Assembly (NCBI GenBank): GCA_032229885.1
Contig: JAVYAJ010000139.1
Span: 1-53,926, forward strand
Direction: 5' to 3'
From: Anammoximicrobium sp032229885
Lineage (GTDB): Bacteria; Planctomycetota; Planctomycetia; Pirellulales; Pirellulaceae
Length of the DNA stretch: 53,926 nucleotides
The stretch's first letter is position 1. Every line of letters begins with the position of its first letter. The notes beneath the pieces are model-generated. The model was not told the DNA's origin, did no database searches, and worked only from the letters and a program-made list of their open reading frames with translations. Shown here one piece after another: positions 25,478 through 37,400 of the stretch. A program made the position numbers and the translations under genes.

Positions 25478-28400
25478 ATGACCATTGGTCGTTTTCGCGA
25501 GTCGTCGGCGATGGCGAAACGGGCACACAAGCGGCGCGAAGAAGCCCGGCGCAGACGATCCAAACGGAATCTACGGATCGAATCCCTCGAACAGCGTCAA
25601 CTGTTGGCCACGGGTCCTCAGTTGGTGGGGATTCAGCCCAATCGCGGCGACCTCTTGGCGGATGGAGACATCCGCAATGTTGCCCCGCGCGAGCTCGTAT
25701 TTCGGTTCGACGAGGCGGCCGTCATCGACGAAGCGACGCTGGGGGCGATCACCGTAACGCGCAGTGGCGGAGACGGCCAGTTTTCGACGGCCAAGGCGCG
25801 GACCGATTTCAACACGGCGGGCCAAGTGGTCGTCGAGTTTCGCGCGGCCGCGCCGGGCAGCGCGGGCAACGACGTGTCGCTGATCTTCAGCCGTCGCAAC
25901 GTGGGCCTTGCCAGTCTGCCGGCCGTGACGGTCGAGGGTCGGACGATTTTCGTGGAATTGAACACGACGCCCGGCAAGCAGACGACGGCTCAGCAGTTGG
26001 TGAACGCCATCAACGCGACGCCGCGGGCCCGGGACTTGGTCCAGGCCGTCGTCATTTCCGGACCGACTTCGACGAACATTGCGGCTTCGTCCGTCACGTA
26101 TTCGCCGCTGCAATTGCGCGGCGGAAACCAGGCTTCCGTCTCGTCGAACTTCAACTCGGGCACGAATCTGGATATCGCCTTTACGGCGACCGCGGCGGGC
26201 GCCGCGGGCAACGGGATTCAGATCGAGGTCAGCAAGGTGAATCGTGGCGGCGTCGGCAGTCCCACGATCACCGTCAACGGTCGGACGATCAAGATCGCGT
26301 TGAACTCGAATCCTGGCAACGAGACGACGGCTGGCGAGTTGGTCAGCGTCTTCAACGCCAACCCGCTGGTGCGCGCGTTGGCGGTCGCCTCGCACCGTAC
26401 CGGCAGCGCCGCCACGAAGATCGGTTTGGCGAGCGTTCCGATCAATTATTCGCCGCTGGTTTTGGGTGGAGCGAACGACGTGGCGCTCACGCCCGGCTAT
26501 GTGGGGCTGGGCGATTCGCCGCGCGACGTGATCTTCCGGTTTGCCGAGACGTTGCCGAACGACCAGTACCGGATCGACATTGCGGGCACGGGATCGGCGC
26601 CGTTGCGGAGCAAGAACGGATTTGCCCTGGGCGACACGACCGACGACGGGCGGGACAACGGGCGGGATTTTTCGCGTGTCTTCTCGTTGGATTTGGGGCC
26701 CCAGGTCGTCGCGGTGGTGCCCCAGCCGATCACGCGCAACTCGGCGGGCGTGCTGACCCAATCCACGTCGCAGATCGAGGTCTACTTCAACGACGACGAT
26801 CTCTCGCCCGTCCATGCGACGAACCCCAGCTTTTACCAATTGATCTTCACCAACGACACGGTGCAGACCACCGACGACGTGGTCTACAAGCCGATCGCGG
26901 TCCAGTACTCGGCCGAGTCGGATCGGGCCCTGCTGACCTTCAGTCGTCCGCTGCATCAGTTGGGCAGCGGCGCGGGCACGTTCCGGCTGCGCATCGGGAC
27001 GGACGAAGCGCCTCTGGCCCCGCCGACGCGCGTGGACTTGCGGGGCCATGACGCCGGTTCGAGCTTCGACACGGCGTACTCGCTGGGCAGTCTAAACGGC
27101 AGCTTGATCGTCTCTGCGGCCATCGATCCGCAGGTGTTTAATCTGGCCCTGCCGGGAGCCAGCGACGAGCCAGGCCATCGGAACATTCCCGACTATCTTC
27201 AATCGCACCTGAGCGAGCCGGCCGATTCGGAGAACGGCATCGCCACGATCTTCTACAATTTTCGCAGCGATTATGGGACCGACCCGAGTGGCAACAAGCT
27301 GTCCAATTTGATCAACGACGCGCAGAAAGCTCGAGCCCGCGAGGCCTTCGAGCTTTGGGGACGCGCGATCGGCGCCCAGTTCGTCGAGACCGTTTCGCAG
27401 GGCATCGTGGTCGCGACGGGCGATCTGCGCGCGGTGAATCCTCTGGTTTCGACGGGCCAGGGAGGGATCCAGGGGGTGGCCGGTTTCCATCCGGTCACGG
27501 ACCAGCCAACGGTGATCCTCGACGGCGCGGAGAATTGGTACGAGGCGTTCGGCGCGTCGGATGATCCGTTGCGACCGTACAGTTGGTTCGAGAGCGCGAT
27601 GACCGTGATCGGTCTGATGTTGGGCGTCGGTGAAACCGACGACCTGCCGCCCGGGACGGTCACCGGCAGCGATTCGGCGCTGGCGTTCGACAACCTCGAC
27701 TTTCCGGAGCCGATCTATCCCGGCGACCACGACATCGTCCACGGTCGCCATCTGTACCGCAACGAAGGCCAGGACATCGACCTGTACCGGGTGGACATCG
27801 CGCAGGCGGGGACGTTGTCGATCGAGACCATGGCTCAGCGGCTGGCCGACGCCAGCCTGCTGGACACGGTCGTCGCCGTGTATCGCGAGGAGAACGGTCG
27901 CCGCGAGTTGATCGGCCGCAACGACGACTATTTCAGCCAGGATTCGTTCATCGAGCTGCCGGTCACGCCCGGAGTGTATTATGTTGGGGTCTCGGCGGCC
28001 GGCAACACGGATTACAACCCATCGGTCGAGGGCACGGGGTTCGGCGGCGTGTCCGAGGGCCGTTACGAGCTGCGATTGACGGTTCGGGCGGACGTGGCGA
28101 ACAGTCTGATCGACGCCGACAATGCGTTCAACACGGACGCCAGCCTCGTCTCGCAACGGACCGCCTTGGACGGGGACGGAGATGGCGAGCCGGGCGGAGT
28201 GTACAACTTCTGGTTCCGCGCCTCGGCGACGCCGATCATCGTCGACAAATCCGCTCCCAGCGGCGGCTCGGGAACGCTCAGTTCGCCGTTCAACACCATC
28301 GCCGCGGCCTTGCAGGCCTCTCGCAGCGGCGACATCGTGCGGATCGTCGGCAACGGCGGGACGGACGGCAACTTGGGCACAGCGGCGGATGCGATGCCGT

Positions 28401-31400
28401 ACGAGATCGGGTTCAATCTCATGGGACTGCCGCTGCGAGACGGCAGTACGTTGGACGTCCCGAAGGGCGTGACGGTGATGATTGACCGAGGCGCCGTGGT
28501 CAAGCTCCGCCGAGCCCGGATCGGGGTCGGCAGCTATGCGGCGACGACCGATCTCAGCGGCGGTGCGCTCCAGGTGTTGGGCACGCCGCATCTGGTCGAC
28601 GCCGGCGGGTTCGTGGTCCGGGATGCCAGCGGCAATCCGCTCTCGGGGCGCGTGGTCTTCACGTCGCACAACGACGAGTCGTTGGGCGGCGACAGTACGC
28701 CGGGCATCGCCACCTCGCCGGCCGCCGGCGACTGGGGCGGGTTGCTGTTCCGCCGCGATCTGGACCAGTCGGCGGGCCGGCTGGATCGCGAGAACGCGGG
28801 CATTTTTCTGAACTACGTCGGCCAGGCGGACATTCGCTATGGCGGCGGTGTGGTGACCGTCGGGACGGTGCCGCAGACGGTTTCTCCGGTTCACATGATC
28901 GACGCTCGGCCGATGGTGACGTTCAACTCGATCACCTACAGCGCCGACGCGGCGATGGCCGCCAGCCCAAACAGCTTCGAAGAGACGAACTTCCATGCGC
29001 CTCGTTTTCAGGCCGTTCCCTTCACCTCGGATTACACCCGCGTCGGACCGGTCATCTACGGCAATCGGATCGTCAACAACTCGATCAACGGCCTGTTCAT
29101 CCAGGTGAGCACGCCCGCCGGGCGCCAGACGCAAAAATTGACCGTCTCGGGACGTTGGAACGCCACCGACGTGGTGTACGTCCTGGCGGAGAATCTACGG
29201 ATCGCCGGAAACGCCGGTGGTCCGCTTCAGACGATCACTGCGCCGAAGACGGGCTCGGTCACGCTGACGCGTCAGACGCCGGCGACGGATGGCGGCGTGC
29301 CAGCGGGATCGCAGCGATACAAACTCACGTTCGTCGCCGCGGACGGCAGAGAGAGCCCGTCGTCGGATCCGACGGCCGAGATCCTCGTTCACGTGACCGA
29401 CGTGGACAGCGGACGGACGCAGAACGTTCTGTTGCAGAACCTGCCCGCGGCGCCGGCAGGCTATGTGGGGCGCCGCTTGTATCGATCCGAGAAAGCGGAA
29501 TTCGTGCTGGTCGCCGAATTGGACGCCGCCAGCACGAGCTATCTGGACACGGGGCGCGTGTTGGGCGGATTGCTGGCGGACACGCCGTGGGCCTTGCAGG
29601 GGCGGCTGGCCGGCGGCTTGGTGATCGATCCGGGCGTTACCGTCAAGTTCAACGGCGCCGGCATCGAGACCGGATTCGGCGCGCACCTGATTGCCGAGGG
29701 GCTGGACGGCGCCCCGGTGGTGTTCACCGCCATCCAGGACAATCGCTATGGCGCGGGCGGGACGTTCACCACCAGCGATCGCGGCGAGTTGACGCGCGGC
29801 GCGTGGACCGGCTTGTATGCAGGGCCAGCCAGTCAGATCAGCCTGGATCACGCCCGGCTGGCCTACGGCGGCGGGGTGTCCAAGGTGCCGGGAAATTTCG
29901 CCTCGTTCAACGTCCTGGAGATCCAGCAGGCCGAGGCGCGCGTCGCCAATTCGGTGTTCGAACACAACGGCGACGGGATGGGCGGCCAGGCGACGGCCGC
30001 CCGCGGCGGACGCGGCTCGAATGCGCCGGCGACGATCTTCGTCCGCGGCGCCCAGCCGGTCGTGATCGACAATGCGATGTCGGACAACCGCGGCGCGGCG
30101 ATCAGCATCGACGTCAACTCGCTGAATCACGAGTTGGTCACGGACCCGGGGCGGGCGACTGGCGCCATCGACCGCCGCAGCGAGATCGTCGCCAACGCCG
30201 GCCCGCTGATTCGCGGAAATCGGCTCGGCGGCAACGAGCTGAACGGCATGTCCGTGCGGGGCGGGACGCTGACCACCGAGGGCATTTGGGACGATACGGA
30301 CATCGTGCACATCGTCCAGGATCAGACGATCTATGTTCCCGATTTCCACACCTACGGCGGCCTGCGGCTCGAGAGCAGCGCGACGCAGAGTCTGGTGATC
30401 AAGTTCGAGGGCGAACGGGCCGGCTTTACCGCGACGGGCCGTCCGCTGGAGATCACCGACCGCATCGGCGGTGCGCTGTACGTCCTGGGCCAGCCGGGTC
30501 ACCCGGTCGTGATGACCTCGCTGAACGACTGTACGGTCGGCGCCGGCTTTACGCCGTCGGGCAATCCGCAGGTGGAAACCAAACAGGGCGCGTGCGGCGT
30601 TCCGGATCGTCCCGGCGCGGGCGGGCTGGGCCCCCTGGAGATCGAGAAGGCGACCAACGACGCGAACGAGCTGCGCAACGCCCTGTTGGGACCAGGCATT
30701 ACGCCCGTGGGCAACGCCACGTTGATCGGCGGCGAGCGGTCGGCGGGCATCTTCCGCAACGGTCTGGCGTCGATTGGCATCGACTCGGGAGTCATCCTCG
30801 CCACCGGCGATATCGACGTCGCCGCCGGACCGAACGTCAACGATTCCGACTCGGGTTTGGCGTCGGGTCAGGGCGATCCCGATTTGGACGCGGCTTTTGG
30901 TCGAGTTCCGGGCAGCGCGACGGCCACGCAGGACACGACGTCGCTCGAATTCCGCTTCCGCCTGGATCCCGGCGCGGCCCAGAATCTGTTCTTCAACTTC
31001 GTCTTCGCCTCGGAGGAATACAACGAGCAGGTCAACGACCCGAATCACGACGTGTTCGCGTTCTTTCTGGACGGCGTCAATCTCGCGGTCCTGCCAGGCA
31101 CGACCACGCCGATCTCGAGCAACACGGTCAACGGCGCGCCGCCGTCGGGCGCCGAGCCGGGAAACCCGCAGTTCTATCGCAACAACAGCATTGTCGACAA
31201 TGGTTCGTACCTGAACCTGTTCGGCTACGACGGGTTTACCAGCGTGTTCACGGCCCAGGCTTTGGGCATCGGGCCGGGAGTCCACACCATCAAGCTGGCC
31301 ATCTCCGACGTGGGCGACAGGGACGTCGATTCGGCCGTCTTCCTCCAGTGGGGCAGTTTCTCCCACGGGGCGCTGGGCAGTCCGCCGCAGCCCGGGGATT

Positions 31401-34400
31401 GGCGCAGCGTCCAGTTCCTGGCCGATGCCCATGATCGGAACGTGGACACCGCGGTCGAGTGGGAGACCGGCGACGCCACCGTGTCCGGGACCAACGACGC
31501 GCCCACCAGCGCGCAGTATCTGGGGATGCTGGCGCCGCACGAGAAAGCGGCCGATGACAACCGCCGGTTGGGCCTCGAAGTCGGCGGCGCGCTGAATCGT
31601 CCCGGCGATCTAGATGTCTACGCATTTCAGGCCGACGCGGGTACCGAAGTCTGGCTGGATATCGACCGGACCTCGCACGGGTTGGACACGGTGCTCGAGT
31701 TGATCGACGGCAGCGGCGGCGTGCTGGCTCGTTCCGACGATTCGGCGCGAGAAAGCCAGGATCCAAGCCTGCTGTACCGCAACCCGGCGCTGGTGGATGC
31801 CTTGACGGTGAGCCCGCTGAGCAAGTCGGTCGTCGACGGGCAAGACCGTTGGACGACCAATCCGCTGGACGCGGGGATGCGGGTCGTCTTGCCCGGCCCT
31901 CCGGGATCGACCAACACGTACTACGTGCGGGTCCGCAGCAGCAGTGCCCGATTGGGCGATCTGAACGCCGGGTTGACAACGGGTGTCTACCGTTTGCAGA
32001 TTCGCCTGCGCGAACTGGACGAAATCCCCGGCTCGACGGTTCGCATGGCCGATATCCGGTACGCGTCGACCGGAATCGAGGTAATCGGCGGGCCGCGGCA
32101 TTCGCCGCTGACCGGCGAAGCGGCCGAGGCCGTGGACGGGCAGGGCAACGACGGCAACGGAAATCGCAGCACCGCTGACAATCTGGGGAACCTGTTCAAC
32201 AGCGATCGCGGAGCGATCAGCGTGGCCGGCGCGTTGGCCAATGCGGGGGACGTGGACTGGTATCAGTTCGACGTCCGTTACGACGCGATGAAGCCGACCA
32301 ATCCGAACGCCGCGCAGTCCGCGTCGCTGGTTGTCGACGTGGATTATGCCGATGGTTTTGCTCGGGCCAACACCAGTCTGTGGGTGTTTGACTCGCAAGG
32401 CCGACTGATTTTGGTCGGGGGAGATTCGGACACGCTGGACGACCGTCCGGCGACATCGTCGGATTTGGCCAGCGATCTGTCGCGCGGTTCGGTCGGCGTG
32501 CTCGACCCGTTCATCGGGCCGGTCCAAGTGCCGGCCGCGACGGGGTTGACGACTGGACGGTACTATGTCGCCGTGTCGTCGAGCGCCCGGATCCCGGAGG
32601 AACTGCAACAGTTTTTGACGCCGTCGCCGATCAACCCGCTGGTGCGGCTCGAACCGATCAATTCGATCAACCGGATCGCCGAAGACCGGATCGGCGCAAG
32701 CGGAACGTATGCGACGGCCCAGGCGCCGACGATCCCGGTCCTGTTCGGGGCGAGCGACCAGGTCACGCTGTTCATCCCGGCCGGCAACGGGCTGACCGAC
32801 GGCGAAGCCTTCACGATCACCAACGCGGCCGGCGGCGCGATGACATACGAGTTCGACGCCGACGGGTCCGTGCGGCCCGGAAACGTTCCGATCCCGTTTT
32901 TCTACGACGATACGTCCGACATGATGGGTCGGCTGACGGCCCAGGCGATCAGCCTGTTTCCGCCGCCATCGTTGACGCTCGGCGACGTGTTGCCCGATCC
33001 GACGGCGAGCGCTCCGGTCGTTGTCTCCGAGCTGACGATCGGCAGCGGCGCGGGGGGCCAGCTCGTCCTCCAGGAACGCGTGACGACGCGGACGCTGTTG
33101 AACGAAGTGGCGCAGACCGATCCGCTCACCGGACTAATCGAGCTCATGCCGCTCACCCGCCAGACCACCCGCGTCCAGGAGCCCCACGTGCGGCAGGTGC
33201 TGGCTCCCGGCGAGGCGGACACGGCGGTGTTCGTATCGCGGCCCGCCGTCGCCGATTATCGTTTGGGCGACGTGACGCTGTTCGTCACCCAACAGGGCCA
33301 GGTCAATCGCAGCGAACTATTGTCGGTCGATGCCTTTACGGGCGCGACCGAGTCGCGGATCGGCGCGTTTGGAGCCGCGGTGGGCGACATCGCCATGCAT
33401 CCGCAGGGCGCGCTGCCCGCGGTCGGCAATGCGGGTGGGCTGTTCGGCTTTTCCATCCCGCAGACGGGCCCGCAGAACGACAAGACATCGGCCATCTACT
33501 GGCAGGTGAATCCCGGGCTCAATACGCCGGCCACGCTGGGCGAAGCCGTGGGCGACAGCGGCATCGAGACGTGGGAGGAGGATCCCACGAAGGCCGGCAC
33601 GGCGATCCGCGCGGGCAACGGCAAGGACGGGGTCGGGATCCGCTTCAACGCGGTGACGTTCAGCGGGCAAAGCCAATCGCTGGGCGCCAACGTCCGAGGC
33701 TTTGCGGTTGGCAACCGGGGCGATGTGTTCATCGATCCGGTGACGGGACAGACATTCTCCGGCGCCCTCCGCATACCATCGCCGGCGAACATCTTGTTCG
33801 AGTTCGATCCGAGCACGGGCGAGGCGCTCAACCCGCAGGGTGTGGCGGACCGTGACAAGAATCAACTGGTGTCGGCGGGCGGCACGCAGATCTGGGAACG
33901 CGGCCTGTTGAACACGAACATGGATCGCTTTCCCGCGGGCGGCACGAACACCACGGTGACGGGCATCGACGCGACGAGCGTCACGCTCAGTGCCGCCGGC
34001 AACCTGGTCACCCAGGTCAACATCGAGGACGAAGACTTCTTCTTCGTCGACCGCGATGGGAACGGCACGGGCGATCAGGGGTTCGAGTTCGATTCGGGGC
34101 CCGAATTCCGGATCACGGTCAGTTCGGCGAATGCCGCCAACCCGCTGGTCCCTCAGGACGGCGACACGTTCACCGTGGACGGCGTTCCCTTCCAGTTCGA
34201 CACCGGGTCCGTGATCGTCGTGACCGCGCAGAACGGCGGCCAGTTGGTCGACGGCGCCGTGTTGACGCTGACCGACAACGCGGCGACGCCCCAGACGGTC
34301 ACGTTCGAGTTCGACAACGACAACGACGCGGGCGGCAACATCCCGATCCCGTTCAACCAAACCAGCAACCAGCAAGCGATCATCAGCGCCATCATGGCGG

Positions 34401-37400
34401 CCATCGCGGGCGTGCCGAACTTTGGGGTGCAAGCGGTGCAACTGCCCGGCACCAACCGTTTGACGCTGATCGGCGAATCGGCCACGGCGGGCGCGACGAC
34501 GGACGCCGCCGGAATTGCGATCGTCGGCCAACCGGGGGTCACGGGCGGTGCAATTGCCGTGCCCGTCGAGGAGACGTTTTCGGCGGCCGAGGTCGGCGCG
34601 GCGATTGCGGCCGCGGTCAATGCCGATCCCGGAGTGGCGTTTTGGGCCGGCGCCGCCGGCAACCGGCTGAACTTTGCCGGCGCGCTGGACGCGGACTTTT
34701 CGAACATTCGCAATCCGGGAATTTTCTTTCAGACGGGCCAGGCTGGAACGCGGCTGCCACTGGTCCTGCCGATTCCCTTTTTGGTCAGCGACACGGCTGC
34801 CGACATCGCCGATCGCGTTCACATGGGGCTGGCCGGAGCGAACCTGAGCGTTTCGCAGACTGGGACGACGGTCCTGTTGACGCCGCCTCCGCCGCCGTCC
34901 GCCCAACCTCGCTTCGTCTGCGTCAGCCTGGGAACGCCGCCGCAGATCGGTGCGCCGGGAATCCCCGACTGCCCCTTGCCGACCGGCGGCGCCGCCCCGG
35001 GCGGAAACATCACGGGGATCGCTTTTGTCGGGCCGCAACTGTACGCGGTGACCGACACGGGGGGCCTGTTCCGCATCGCCAACGCGGCCGGCGACGCGTT
35101 CGCCGCCGGCAGCCGCGGCAACGTCGCCGACTATATCGATGGCTCGCGCGAGTTGTTGCAGGCCGTGAACGACGTCGTCTCGGTGGATCTGGTGTACCAC
35201 ACGCCGCTGACATTCAGCAACACGAACCCCGACACGATCATCGACGTGAACAACGGCTTTGTCGACGCCGGCTTTGTGATCGGCGGCACGTTGGTCGTCT
35301 CCGGAACCCAGGCCAACGACGGCGAATATACGATCACCCAGGTTTCGCCGGGCACGATCACGCTGGCGGGCAGCAACACGTTGACGACCGAAACGGTGCT
35401 GGACGGCGCTCGCTTGCAGATGAAGACGACCATGCCGGTGCGATTCGCCGGCTTGGTCTCCGGCCCGAGCAACGCCGAGAATGGCCGCTATGAAAACCTG
35501 CTGTTCGGGATCACAGACATGGGGCGGATCTTCGCCTTCGACACGTGGGGGCGGCCGCAAGCGGTCTTTGCCAACGCCCAATACTACGTGGACAGCGGCG
35601 TGTTTGGAGCCAATGGTTTGGCTTTCTCCATCCTGGACGACAACCTCTGGCACATGACGACCCGCCGTGATACGGCCCCGGGCCACAACGTCTCGGCGTC
35701 GTTTGACGACAGCCGTCTGACTCCGCAGCCTACGGGGAACCGCAGCCTGTATTTCGGCTACGAGCGACCGCAGGTACAGCCCCAGTTTGGCACGGCCGGC
35801 TTTGCGCCGAACGTGACGGCCAACACCTATGACTTTCCGGGCGGCGCGCAGGGCACGCTGCTCAGCAATCCCTTCAGCCTGGAAGGCTATGCCGCGTCGG
35901 ACAAGCCGACGCTGTATTTCGACTACTGGTTGGACACCGAGCGGGCCGATGACAACGGCTCGACCGCGTTGGTCCAACCCGACGACCGGATGCGGGACGC
36001 GCTGCGAGTCTATGTCTCGGGCGACGATGGCCGCTGGAAGTTGCTGAGCACCAACAATTCCGACCGCAACACGACGACGGCCACCGACGGCGTCGACGAG
36101 TTCCACCCGTTCATGACGACCGATCCGCAGACGGGACGGCGGGTTCCCGAACAGCCCTTCCAGCGCGTCGATCTGTTCGACAGCTTGGATCCGCAGGCGA
36201 ACGATCCGTGGCGTCAAGCGCGCGTGGACCTGTCGCCGTATGCCGGGCAGAAAAACCTGCGGCTGCGGTTCGAGTTCAGCACGGCCGGCGGATTGAGCAC
36301 CGGAGGCCGCATGGTCGCGTTGGATCTGAACACCGCCGGCAACGAACTGCGGGCCTTGGCGGGCGCGGAACTGCGCGATGGCCAGCAGTTCACGTTGACG
36401 GACATCGTGCGAAATCCGCTGACCAACGCGCTCGAACGAGTCGAGGTCGTGGGCTTCGAGTTCGATTTCGGACCCACGATCGTCGCGCCCACGGGCGCAG
36501 CCGTCAGCGACGGCGCGTTGTTCGACGTGGATGGGACGATCTACGAGTTCGACAATAACGGGATCGTCGGCATAACGAACAGCATTCCGCACATCGCCGT
36601 CGCATTCTCGGGCGCCGAGACTGGGGCCGAGCTGGCGAGCGCGATCCAGCGCGTGCTCGAGGCGAACCCGCCGACGCCTCTGATCCTGCAGGCGAACCTG
36701 ATCCAGCACGAGATGGACGTCGGCCAGAACGACACGTTGACGGCCGCGTTTCGCAGCGGTCTGGATGGAACGACGCAGACGCTGCAAGGCACCGGCTTCA
36801 TCGGCGACAACTACGGTTTGGGGGCGAACGTTCCGTTCGACCTGGACGTGGATCTGGTCAGTCTGCGCCTGGACGCGGGCGACCGACTTGTGATCCAGAC
36901 CGACACCCGCGCGGCCACCCAGTTGGATCCGTATCTGCGGCTGTTCGACGCCAACGGGGTCGAGTTGGCGGCGAACGACAACCTGGATCCGACCAATCCG
37001 TTCAGCCGCGATGCGAGGATCGAGTTTACGGCTTCGCAACGGGGAACGTACTATGTCGGCATCAGCGCGGCGCACAACCCGAACTACGATCCGTCGCGGA
37101 TGGGCAGCGGCGTGGCGGTTCCGGGCGTGGCGGTCACCCAGGGCTCGTACGAGTTCACGATCACCGTTTCCGATCCCGCCGGGCTGCAGCGGATCGGCAA
37201 TCGGTTGAACCTGCCCAACGCCGGGTCGGTCACGACCGTCGGCCTGCCGCCTGAGTTCGTCGATGGTCGTGCGGGCGTGGCTAGCGGCTTGGCCAATCCC
37301 CTGGCGGGCGGCGTTCCCGGCCTGCCCGACTTGCCCGTGGTTCCTGTACGAGTCACGCTGGCCATGACGGCGCTGGACGTGGCCGACGCGATTCGCACGT

